Below, one piece after another: positions 27,917 through 35,097 of a stretch of DNA of 64,000 nucleotides. Under the pieces are notes generated by a model. That model had not been told where the DNA came from. It saw nothing but the letters and a program-made list of their open reading frames with translations, and did not search any database. The stretch covers positions 13,995-77,994 of the forward strand of contig USFG01000006.1 in the NCBI GenBank assembly GCA_900553855.1, read 5' to 3'. Made by a program: the position numbers and the translations under genes. Source of the stretch: an uncultured Mycoplasmatota bacterium (GTDB taxonomy: Bacteria; Bacillota_I; Bacilli_A; RF39; UBA660). Numbering within the stretch: the first letter of the stretch is position 1; each line of letters opens with the position of its first letter.

Positions 27917-28300
27917 TTGAAAGTATTAACATTAAAACAACCTTGGGCAACATTAGTTGCTGAAGGAATAAAAAAATACGAATTCAGATCGTGGAGAACT
28001 AATTATAGAGGTAAAGTTTTAATTCATGCAGGTGCAGGTATTGATAAAAAAGACATGGAAAAGTTTAAAAATTTGAATTTAGAATTTCCATCAAAAAGAA
28101 TTATTGCTGAGGTTGAAATTGTTGATTGTTTAGAGTTAAACGATGAACTTAACAAAAAAATCATTGAAGAAAAAAACATAGCTTATAGTTCAAAATATAG
28201 AACTGGGTATGCTTGGAAATTAAAAAATGTTAAAAAGATAAAATCTGATAAAATAATCAATGGAAAATTAGGTTTATGGAATATTGATAATAATTACTAA
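27917..28300 (+). CDS. ASCH-domain protein
   Basis: A small protein (127 aa from the TTG start) with an ASCH fold, a PUA-like RNA- or nucleotide-binding barrel. Its signature is in the first 35 residues: LTLKQPWATLVAEG, then KYEFRSWRTNYRGKVLIHAG. The TTG at 27917 has GGTGAT 4 nt upstream, the local norm; an upstream in-frame ATG at 27869 lacks a site. Members act as RNA-binding or ribonuclease-like proteins. Here it is divergent from the restriction operon, in a defence context. Confidence 0.75.
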   Translation: MKVLTLKQPWATLVAEGIKKYEFRSWRTNYRGKVLIHAGAGIDKKDMEKFKNLNLEFPSKRIIAEVEIVDCLELNDELNKKIIEEKNIAYSSKYRTGYAWKLKNVKKIKSDKIINGKLGLWNIDNNY

Positions 28301-28348
28301 AATTAGTATCTAATAATTTAAGTTTATGTTATAATGATAATAGATTTC

Positions 28349-28370
28349 GTATCATTCAATAGAATGATAC
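28349..28370 (+). promoter_or_regulatory. Hairpin in the 5' leader of the PD-(D/E)xK-like gene
   Basis: A perfect 9-bp stem (GTATCATTC and its complement) with a 4-nt loop, then TTCTTTT, lies between a TATAAT box (28330-28335) and the AAAGGAG of the gene at 28393. It can act as an attenuator of that gene or as the terminator of the ASCH gene. Confidence 0.5.
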
Positions 28371-28392
28371 TTCTTTTGTGAAAGGAGTTATT

Positions 28393-29661
28393 ATGGAATT
28401 ATTTAATAGAGAAGATATTAATACATTTTTAAATCAAAAACATAATGAATTAACTGTGGATATACAAAACATTCCTGACAAAGATATATTGAGCTTTGAT
28501 ATGGAGGAATTTAAAAATTATTATTATGATAAGTATTATATTGTGCCAATATATATCTTAAACAATCAAATAACCAATAATATCGAAAAAACAAAAATAG
28601 AAAAGTACAATTTCTTTTATGGTGCATTTAGTTACGGACTAGAACAAAAGACTTTTTTAGTTGATGGTTATAAAATTAATTACAACATCCCATTTGAAGG
28701 TAATTCACATTTGTTTTATTTACAACCAACGATGAGAATAATGACAACTTTTGATGTTGATGGAATTATAAATGAAAACAGCAAAGAGTATTTACCATCA
28801 ATCCAATTTTCAATAGACATAGACGCTAAAGATTTAGAAAGCAAAGATAATCCGCAAGAATGCATTGATAAAAAATTTGATGATGAATTTAAATATTATA
28901 GAACAATGATTGAGTATGTTAATAATGGTATAAATGGTTATAATTCCGGTTTGAAAGAAAGAATTACAAAACTATTAGAAGATAAGTATAATAAGAGTAG
29001 TAATTTTTCAAATTTACTAAATAAATTGAATATTCCTCTTAAAAAGAATCCCAATATGCCAAGTTCAACTCCAATTGCTCTTAAAGTTCAGTCTAAAGTT
29101 AGTAAATATCCACAAAAACGTAATATTGCAAATACTGATTATTGTATTTCAAATGAAGATTATGAAAATATAAAAAAAATAATTAATTCTGCAAGTGTCT
29201 CATTTGAGAAAGCACCTAAAACAATTAATGTACACAATGAGGAAGAAATAAGAGATTTTATTTTAGCATTTTTAAATACTAATTATGATTCTTTGGCAAC
29301 TGGAGAAACATTTAGTAAAATGGGTAAAACAGACATAAGAATACAATTTGAAAATAAAGCTGCCTTTATCGCTGAATGTAAAATTTGGCATGGAATTTCA
29401 GAATTTAATAAAGCAATAGAACAACTATTCAGTTATACTACATGGAGAGATGTCAAAACATCATTAATTATTTTTAATAAAGAAGTAAAGGATTTTAAAT
29501 CTATATTAGCAAAAATTAAAGAAGACTTAAGTAATCACGAGTTGTGTATAGCATGTAATGAAATCAATTTGAACAATTGGCAATGCACATTTAGAAAATG
29601 TTCCAACTCCGATGAAAAAATAGAAATAAACATTATTGTATGTGATATAACAACATTTTAA
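28393..29661 (+). CDS. Defence-island protein with C-terminal PD-(D/E)xK nuclease-like domain
   Basis: The ATG with AAAGGAG 5 nt upstream gives 422 aa. The N-terminal 270 residues match no family I know. The C-terminal 130 contain GETFSKMGKTDIRIQFENK, then AFIAECKIWHG and FSYTTWRDVKTSLIIFNK. This is the D...ExK-Q pattern of restriction-type nucleases, with Cys between E and K (ECK). The setting, between restriction genes and a broken recombinase, supports a nuclease effector. The target is unknown. Confidence 0.6.
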   Translation: MELFNREDINTFLNQKHNELTVDIQNIPDKDILSFDMEEFKNYYYDKYYIVPIYILNNQITNNIEKTKIEKYNFFYGAFSYGLEQKTFLVDGYKINYNIPFEGNSHLFYLQPTMRIMTTFDVDGIINENSKEYLPSIQFSIDIDAKDLESKDNPQECIDKKFDDEFKYYRTMIEYVNNGINGYNSGLKERITKLLEDKYNKSSNFSNLLNKLNIPLKKNPNMPSSTPIALKVQSKVSKYPQKRNIANTDYCISNEDYENIKKIINSASVSFEKAPKTINVHNEEEIRDFILAFLNTNYDSLATGETFSKMGKTDIRIQFENKAAFIAECKIWHGISEFNKAIEQLFSYTTWRDVKTSLIIFNKEVKDFKSILAKIKEDLSNHELCIACNEINLNNWQCTFRKCSNSDEKIEINIIVCDITTF

Positions 29662-29669
29662 ATTTATAA

Positions 29670-29697
29670 ATCAACATTAAAAGTATTGATTTTTTAT
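29670..29697 (+). terminator. Terminator
   Basis: AATCAA and TTGATT form a stem around an AT loop, followed by six T. It lies just after the PD-(D/E)xK-like gene. Confidence 0.6.
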
Positions 29698-29730
29698 ATC
29701 CATAAATATGGTTGAAATTGGTTGATTATC

Positions 29731-29778
29731 GACCATAATTACATTATTTTTAGTATTAAAAATAATGTAATTATGGTC
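29731..29778. repeat. Perfect 22-bp inverted repeat (4-nt loop)
   Basis: Bases 29731-29752 are exactly complementary to 29757-29778 with only GTAT between. This is far longer than the terminators around it and lacks a following T run. It could be an end of a small transposon-like insertion, a cruciform regulatory site, or a processed double-stranded RNA. Confidence 0.8.
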
Positions 29779-29829
29779 TGTTTGAAATTGTATCAACTAA
29801 TCTAATAACAATACCTAATTTAAACTTAT

Positions 29830-30484
29830 TTAATACATTTTCAGGATTTCTATATCTTTAATAATAGGAATTAATCTAAATATTTTTTCATTAGGTTCTA
29901 AATCAAATGTAATTTTATCAGGTATATCATTTATCGTATTATTAAATGTTGGATGAATATAGAAGTTAGTTGCATGATATTTATTTAATTCATTTAAGTA
30001 TTCTTTTATTTGAGATTCTTTTAATGGATATCAAACATTACTCTATATGGTTTATTATTTGAAATAAGATAAACTGGATATTCACTTGCACCGATTTCAG
30101 AAAGTTTATTAACTTTTTCCTTAAATAAAGACTTAAGTTTTAGATCAACAATTTTAATTCCATACTTACTATTCTTATCATTCTTAAATGTTAATAATTC
30201 GATATACTTAGAAATAAATTCTTGTTTTTCCTCTTTTGTTGTTAAATCCCATTTATTAAGGAAGAACTTATTATCATATCTTGTAACATTTCTTGAAACT
30301 TAGGTCTATGTTCCATGTCTTTAGCAGATATACCAGCATCACAATAAAATTTATAGATTTCATAACCTTTATAATCATATAATTGTCTTAATTTTTCTTC
30401 TTGTTCTCCTAAACTAAAACCTTCACGAGTTTGATCTTCGGTTGACACACGAATATAAATACCTGCTATTTTTCTTTCTTCCAC
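29830..30484 (-). pseudogene. Large serine recombinase, internally deleted and frameshifted
   Basis: Remnant of an integrative-element recombinase. Residues 1-65 are an intact resolvase N-terminus (AGIYIRVSTEDQTREGFSLG with catalytic Ser in RVST, then CDAGISAKDMEHRPKFQEML). The zinc-ribbon and middle are missing. The reading then jumps frame to NKWDLTTKEEKQEFISKY and the following KSLFKEKVNKL, and after another frameshift to about 65 codons starting PLKESQIKEY, ending at 29830. All three pieces lie in order on the - strand. It cannot encode an active enzyme. Confidence 0.75.
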
Positions 30485-30663
30485 ATCAAACCTCCCTTAT
30501 CTAATACCTTATTAATATCCTCATCTAATTTCTTTATTAATAATTCATATTCTCTTTTAGTTAATAATCCTTCTTCAAGAAATTGTTTAAATAATACTTT
30601 TACATAATTTAAACTAAATATTTCTTGGATTGTTTCAAATTCTTTTTGAGTTGCTTTTCTCAT
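30466..30663 (-). CDS. Small helical protein upstream of the recombinase remnant
   Basis: A 65-aa protein, overlapping the recombinase start by 19 bp, with a purine-rich AAAGGAAA site before its ATG. It is helical and acidic/basic mixed (KEFETIQEIFSLNYVKVLF, KREYELLIKKLDEDINKVL). Small genes in this place are common in front of large serine recombinases of gut Firmicutes elements; their job is not established. It is probably a leftover of the same decayed element. Confidence 0.55.
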   Translation of the reverse strand: MRKATQKEFETIQEIFSLNYVKVLFKQFLEEGLLTKREYELLIKKLDEDINKVLDKGGLMWKKEK

Positions 30664-30704
30664 AATTTCCTTTCGTATTAACGAAAAAGATGAGACAATA
30701 GCAT

Positions 30705-30776
30705 CTAGTTAAGTCTAAATACTACTGACTCCTCATAATAATCAATATTATAAATATTTAATTTGCACTCAATCAT
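30705..30776 (-). CDS. Very short ORF (23 aa) leading the recombinase unit
   Basis: An ATG with a perfect GGAGGT 6 nt upstream opens a 23-codon frame (MIECKLNIYNIDYYEESVVF, then RLN). An in-frame ATG at 30812 has no RBS. A TTGACT-18-TTATAA promoter lies upstream on the same strand (about 30824-30848). It may be a leader peptide or a genuine micro-protein of the mobile element. Confidence 0.35.
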   Translation of the reverse strand: MIECKLNIYNIDYYEESVVFRLN

Positions 30777-30889
30777 AGATGTACCTCCATTTCTAGAGTA
30801 TACCTCTTTCATTGGTTATTTATAATGTCAATATTATATTAAAAGTCAAGTAGCTTAGCTTTTTTAAACATAGTTTCAAGTTCTGAAAA

Positions 30890-31126
30890 CTAATGTTTAT
30901 CATTTAAAGAATTAATATAGAAACAATCAACACCATTGAAGAATAAGAACTTAATATCATTAATAATTACTTTATGAGGATCAACATAAGCAATATTAGT
31001 TAATTCTAGCTTAATTAAATCTCCTTTTTCGAGAGTAATAGATGTAGAAGTGTATTTACTTGCCCAATTAATTTTCTTTCTTAAATCAGGACTTAATTCA
31101 AGTTTTTCTTTAACGACATATAACAT
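30890..31126 (-). CDS. Hypothetical protein, 78 aa
   Basis: The ATG at 31126 has AGGAAAGG 9 nt upstream. An in-frame upstream ATG at 31171 falls inside the tRNA terminator and is rejected. The product (MLYVVKEKLELSPDLRKKIN, later TSTSITLEKGDLIKLELTN) looks like a small all-beta domain. I know no family. It lies between the tRNA-Trp and the recombinase remnant and may belong to the decayed element. Confidence 0.45.
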   Translation of the reverse strand: MLYVVKEKLELSPDLRKKINWASKYTSTSITLEKGDLIKLELTNIAYVDPHKVIINDIKFLFFNGVDCFYINSLNDKH

Positions 31127-31151
31127 ATCTATCACAACCTTTCCTACGACA

Positions 31152-31179
31152 AAAAAAACTTGATTTTTCAATCAAGTTT
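31152..31179 (-). terminator. Terminator after tRNA-Trp
   Basis: ACTTGATT pairs with AATCAAGT (31159-31166 with 31171-31178), followed by eight T on the - strand. It ends the tRNA transcript. Confidence 0.8.
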
Positions 31180-31216
31180 TATCTCAACGTCGAAAAGGTT
31201 CGACGATTTTTTTAAT

Positions 31217-31290
31217 TGGCAGGGGCGGAGAGAATCGAACTCCCATCTAAAGTTTTGGAGACTCCTATGCTACCATTATACCACGCCCCT
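31217..31290 (-). tRNA. tRNA-Trp (CCA anticodon)
   Basis: A 74-nt tRNA with a 7-bp acceptor stem (AGGGGCG with CGCCCCT), discriminator G and an encoded CCA end. The anticodon loop CTCCAAA carries the CCA anticodon, and the T arm has GTTCGATTC. A TTGATT-17-TATAAT promoter sits upstream (31325-31330 and 31302-31307) and the terminator at 31152-31179 follows. UGG-only Trp decoding agrees with TGA being a stop here. Confidence 0.95.
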
Positions 31291-31367
31291 ACGGCAAAAA
31301 CATTATATCATAGTTAAACGCCGTAATCAAGAAAAAAATTGTGCATATAATTAAAGTGTACACCTAC

Positions 31368-31396
31368 TAGACAAAATTTTGTAGGTTTGATATAAT
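31368..31396 (+). promoter_or_regulatory. Promoter of the OLE-like RNA
   Basis: TAGACA (31368-31373) and TATAAT (31391-31396) are spaced by exactly 17 nt. They lie back-to-back with the tRNA-Trp promoter, and transcription should start near 31403. No other promoter is obvious before the downstream gene at 31897. Confidence 0.7.
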
Positions 31397-31402
31397 ATTT
31401 AC

Positions 31403-31870
31403 GTGGTGCATTATGCTAGTCACAATCACTATTTGAAGATGGGGCTAAAAATCCATTAATTGATACAATTGCACTTTATATATTTGCTGCTTCTGCCCAA
31501 GTTGGGGTGAATATGTAATTTAAAATTATAGGGAAATCATAACGGCATATGACTAACCCCCTGTAATTAAGCAAAAAAGGAAGAGTTATTCATGTCGTGC
31601 GTGGTTATTAGGGATTTAACGAATAATAATGTTGATGAAATCTTAACTGCAAAAGCGAATAAGAATAGTTTAGATGTGTCAGGGAAAACCTCTAGCGTGT
31701 TATTTATTATAAAGATTGAAGTGCGGACTATGTGGCAATCGAGTCATTAGTTAGGCAACTACTAATTATTTTCTTTAAAGAGAAATCGCCTAAGGGTAAC
31801 CAAGGGAGAGAAAATAGAGAAATTCAACTCGACCAAAGCCGTAAGATTAATTTATAATAAACCATAACAT
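31403..31870 (+). ncRNA. Large structured non-coding RNA, probable OLE RNA
   Basis: About 470 nt with no usable reading frame, its own promoter and many helices. AATTATAGGG (31524-31533) pairs with CCCTGTAATT (31559-31568), capped by a TCATA/TATGA hairpin. GATTG (31714-31718) pairs with CAATC (31736-31740) and ATTAGT (31746-31751) with ACTAAT (31761-31766). An 11-bp perfect helix, 31703-31713 with 31851-31861, closes the 3' domain. OLE RNAs are known to lie directly upstream of oapA; the next gene looks like oapA. Classical OLE is about 600 nt, so this is a shorter form. The name rests mainly on the partner gene and position, not an alignment. Confidence 0.6.
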
Positions 31871-31896
31871 TTTTAATAACTTTATAGGAGGGTTAT

Positions 31897-32412
31897 ATGA
31901 AAAAAAATAACTGGGTATATAAAGTTTTTTTATGGACTTTTATATTATCCACCATCTTCAGTTTCTCAACAAATTATTTATCAAGTCATGCTAGCATAGT
32001 GGTAATGATACTTATAATATTACTCGTTATAGCAATTGGTATAATCTTTGATATGATTGGAGCAAGCAGTCTTACAAGTAAAGAATCAACATTTCACTCA
32101 ATGAATGCTAAAAAAATTAAAGGTGCTAAAGAAACAATTAAACTTATTAAAAACAATGTTAAAATATCTAGTATATGTAATGATATTGTTGGAGATATAT
32201 GCGGAATTGTTTCTGGAGGACTTGGTGCTGTACTTGCTATATCAATAGCAAACATAACTAAAGTTAATATATCTTTAATAAGTGTAATAACTGCTGCTTT
32301 AATTTCTTCGCTTACTATTGGAGGAAAAGCAATATTTAAAACAGTTGCTATTAAAAATAGTGATAAAATAATTTTTAGTGTTGGAAAATTGTTAAGTTTT
32401 TTTAAGAAATAA
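31897..32412 (+). CDS. oapA: OapA-like membrane protein (OLE RNA partner)
   Basis: A 171-aa membrane protein with four hydrophobic segments (about residues 10-30, 34-56, 100-125, 125-145). Its centre reads GIIFDMIGASSL, then STFHSMNAKKIKGAK, then SSICNDIVGDICGIVSG, matching what I recall of OapA, the protein that docks OLE RNA at the membrane and is distantly related to CNNM/CorB-type Mg transporters. The ATG has GGAGGG upstream, and the gene appears to be on the RNA's own transcript. In known species the OLE complex is linked to stress and Mg homeostasis. Confidence 0.65.
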   Translation: MKKNNWVYKVFLWTFILSTIFSFSTNYLSSHASIVVMILIILLVIAIGIIFDMIGASSLTSKESTFHSMNAKKIKGAKETIKLIKNNVKISSICNDIVGDICGIVSGGLGAVLAISIANITKVNISLISVITAALISSLTIGGKAIFKTVAIKNSDKIIFSVGKLLSFFKK

Positions 32413-32452
32413 CAATTTTCTTTTTTTATGCATATATTATAGCGGTGATATA

Positions 32453-32875
32453 ATGATTGTTTCATATAATTCAAAAGAACTTGATTTACTTGCAAGAATA
32501 ATGCGTGCGGAAGCCTTAAACGAAGGAGAACTAGGAATGCTAATGGTTGGAAATGTTGTAGTAAATAGAGTGTTAGCAAATTGTTTAACTTTTAAAAATA
32601 TTAATAGTGTTTATAATGCAATTTATCAAAAAAATCAATTTGTGGGAACTACAAGTTCTTTATTCGAAGCGGCTGCGACTACAATGGAAAAAAATCTAGC
32701 AAAAAGGATTTTAGATGGAGAATATTATTACCCCGCAACAAATGCATTATGGTTTTATGCTCCGAAAAAAGGTGATTCTTGTAAAAATACTTGGTATACT
32801 CAAAACTTATCTGGAAGATATAAAAACCATTGTTTCTATAAACCAGATCCTGGAGTATGTAAAGAAATACACTAA
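32453..32875 (+). CDS. SleB/CwlJ-type cell-wall hydrolase
   Basis: A 140-aa hydrolase_2 domain protein. The N-terminal signature is ELDLLARIMRAEALNEGELG with the catalytic Glu, followed by MVGNVVVNRV. The YYPATNALWFY segment is typical of CwlJ. There is no signal peptide, as in CwlJ, which acts on spore cortex muramic-lactam peptidoglycan in germination and needs GerQ. A gerQ-like gene is found at 51371. Start GGTGAT-ATA-ATG. A vegetative wall role is possible. Confidence 0.8.
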   Translation: MIVSYNSKELDLLARIMRAEALNEGELGMLMVGNVVVNRVLANCLTFKNINSVYNAIYQKNQFVGTTSSLFEAAATTMEKNLAKRILDGEYYYPATNALWFYAPKKGDSCKNTWYTQNLSGRYKNHCFYKPDPGVCKEIH

Positions 32876-32899
32876 AAAAAGGCTAGTTTAACTAACCTT
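32872..32899 (-). terminator. Terminator overlapping the clpB stop codon
   Basis: On the - strand AAGGTTAGT pairs (one G-U) with ACTAGCCTT, then seven T. The clpB TAA forms the loop. Confidence 0.7.
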
Positions 32900-34984
32900 T
32901 AATTCATTATTAATATAATCAACATTAACTATCGTATTTGGTTTGATTTCATTATTTATAAGTTTTTTAGCAATTAACGTTTCTAGTTTATTATTAACAA
33001 GTCTTTTAAGTGGTCTTGCTCCATAATATTCATCATAACCATTATCAATAAAATAATTTTTAGCATTATCAGTAAGATTAATTTTTAGATTAATATCAAT
33101 TAATCTTTTTTCAATTTCTTCGATAATTTTATCAAGGATTTCTTTTAAATCGGTTTTTGATAATTTATTGAAAATTATTATTTCATCAAGTCTATTTAAA
33201 AATTCAGGTTTAAAATATTTTGGAAGTTCAGAGGTAACTTTATCCTCTTCACCATTAATAATATATTCACTTCCAACATTTGATGTCATTATAATAATAG
33301 TATTTTTAAAATCTACAGTACGACCATTAGAATCAGTAAGTCTTCCTTCATCAAGAATTTGTAATAATAAGTTAAGTACATCTGGATGAGCTTTTTCTAT
33401 TTCATCAAAAAGTACAATTGAATATGGATTTCTTCTTACTTTTTCTGTAAGTTGTCCTCCTTCTTCATAACCAACATAACCTGGTGCTGCACCAATAAGT
33501 CTAGATACTGAATATTTTTCCATATACTCACTCATATCTATTCTTACCATATGATGTTCATCATCAAACAGTTCATAAGCAAGACTTCTTGCAACCTCTG
33601 TTTTACCTACTCCTGTTGGGCCTAAAAACATAAATGAACCAATTGGTCTATTAGGATCTTTGATACCACTTCTTGAACGAATAATTGCATCGGATACAAG
33701 TTTTAAAGCCTTATCTTGTCCTTTAACTCTTTTTCTTAAATTATTCTCAAGATTAAGAATCTTTTCTTTTTCACTACTCATAAGTTTAGATATTGGAATA
33801 TTTGTCCACTTACTTATAACATTTGCTATATCTTCATTTGTAACAGTATCTGAAAGTATTCCTTCATCACCTTTTTTAGAAAGTTCATCAAGCTTATTTC
33901 TAAGTTCTGGAAGTATTCCGTTTTTTATCCTTGCAGCAGTTTCTAAATCATAATTATTCTCGGCCTGTTCTAGTTCAAATGTATATTTAGATATATCAGA
34001 TTTAACTTTTTTAATATCTTCATTAATAGATTTTTCTTCTTTCCATTTAGTACTCAACTCTTGTTCTTTACCTTTTAAATCATAAAGTTCTTCATCTATC
34101 TTTTCAAGTCTTTTTATAGAAAGTTCATCTTTTTCTTTTTTTAATGCTTCTTTCTCAACTTGTAATGTTAATATCTTTCTAGTTATTTCATCAAGAGCTG
34201 TTGGAACACTATCCATTTGAACTCTTATTGTAGCACATGCTTCATCAACAAGGTCTATCGCTTTATCAGGTAAAAATCTATCTATAATATACCTATTTGA
34301 TAAAGTTGCCGCACTTACTAAAGCTCTATCTTGAATTGTAACTCCGTGATATATTTCAAATCTTTCTTTTAAACCACGAAGAATTGTTATTGTATCCTCG
34401 ACTGTTGGTTCGCAAACTGTTACTTTTTGAAATCTTCTTTCAAGTGCACCATCTTTTTCAATATACATACGATATTCATTTAAGGTAGTAGCACCAATAA
34501 CATGTATCTCTCCACGTGCAAGCATTGGTTTTAGAATATTTCCTGTATCCATTGCACCTTCAGTTGCACCTGTTCCAACAATTAAATGAATTTCATCAAT
34601 AAACATTATTAAATTGCCTTCACTTTTCTTAACTTCATCTAAAACCTTTTTAAGTCTTTCCTCAAATTCACCACGATATTTTGCACCAGCGATAAGTGAG
34701 GCCATATTAAGTTCCCAAATTGTTTTATTTTTAAGACTTTCTGGGACGTCACCTTTAACAATTCTTTGAGCAAGTCCTTCGACTATTGCAGTCTTACCTA
34801 CACCAGGTTCACCAATTAAAACTGGATTATTTTTAGTTTTTCTAGAAAGTATTCTAGTTATACTTCTTATTTCTTCATCACGGCCTATAATTGGATCAAT
34901 TTTACGATTTTTTACATCGTCATTTATATTACGTCCATATTTTTCAAGAACGTTTTCATTTTCTTCATTATTTTGATTAAACAT
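32888..34984 (-). CDS. clpB: ClpB-type disaggregase lacking the N-terminal domain
   Basis: Hsp100 ATPase (698 aa) with two AAA+ modules: GEPGVGKT (about residues 58-65) and FIDEIH in the first, GPTGVGKT (about 430) and LFDEIEKAHPDVLN in the second, with a coiled-coil middle domain between. The Clp-N repeats (about 145 residues) are absent: the protein starts EKYGRNINDDVKNRKIDPIIGRDEE, corresponding to the linker of full-length ClpB. It rescues aggregated proteins with DnaK. A CIRCE element overlaps its promoter, so HrcA control is expected. Confidence 0.92.
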   Translation of the reverse strand: MFNQNNEENENVLEKYGRNINDDVKNRKIDPIIGRDEEIRSITRILSRKTKNNPVLIGEPGVGKTAIVEGLAQRIVKGDVPESLKNKTIWELNMASLIAGAKYRGEFEERLKKVLDEVKKSEGNLIMFIDEIHLIVGTGATEGAMDTGNILKPMLARGEIHVIGATTLNEYRMYIEKDGALERRFQKVTVCEPTVEDTITILRGLKERFEIYHGVTIQDRALVSAATLSNRYIIDRFLPDKAIDLVDEACATIRVQMDSVPTALDEITRKILTLQVEKEALKKEKDELSIKRLEKIDEELYDLKGKEQELSTKWKEEKSINEDIKKVKSDISKYTFELEQAENNYDLETAARIKNGILPELRNKLDELSKKGDEGILSDTVTNEDIANVISKWTNIPISKLMSSEKEKILNLENNLRKRVKGQDKALKLVSDAIIRSRSGIKDPNRPIGSFMFLGPTGVGKTEVARSLAYELFDDEHHMVRIDMSEYMEKYSVSRLIGAAPGYVGYEEGGQLTEKVRRNPYSIVLFDEIEKAHPDVLNLLLQILDEGRLTDSNGRTVDFKNTIIIMTSNVGSEYIINGEEDKVTSELPKYFKPEFLNRLDEIIIFNKLSKTDLKEILDKIIEEIEKRLIDINLKINLTDNAKNYFIDNGYDEYYGARPLKRLVNNKLETLIAKKLINNEIKPNTIVNVDYINNELKVS

Positions 34985-35011
34985 AATTCATTCCTCCTTT
35001 TTACGTATATT

Positions 35012-35053
35012 ATTATACTAAAAATATTAGCACTTGTCAATGCTTAGTGCTAA
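35012..35053 (-). promoter_or_regulatory. clpB promoter with CIRCE operator (HrcA site)
   Basis: TTAGCACTT-N9-TAGTGCTAA at 35027-35053 matches the CIRCE consensus (9-9-9, one mismatch between arms). On the - strand a TTGACA lies inside it (35035-35040) and a TATAAT at 35012-35017, exactly 17 nt apart. HrcA bound there would block transcription until heat shock. Confidence 0.9.
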
Positions 35054-35097
35054 TTATATTATATAAAAAATATAAAAAAATATGAATTTATTTAAAC

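Noticed and set aside
29830..30484. Same recombinase gene as the one at 62.9-64 kb, split by rearrangement
   Set aside because: Each carries its own, different C-terminal part, so they are two separate elements.
31397..31870. tmRNA, RNase P RNA, group I or II intron
   Set aside because: No tRNA-like ends or tag frame, no RNase P core, no intron domain V or group I core pairings were recognised, and no intron-encoded protein is present. An OLE-like reading fits the neighbouring gene better.
32094..32579. Long reverse-strand frame opposite oapA and the hydrolase gene
   Set aside because: It is antisense to two well-supported genes, has no ribosome binding site and has a composition typical of a mirror frame.
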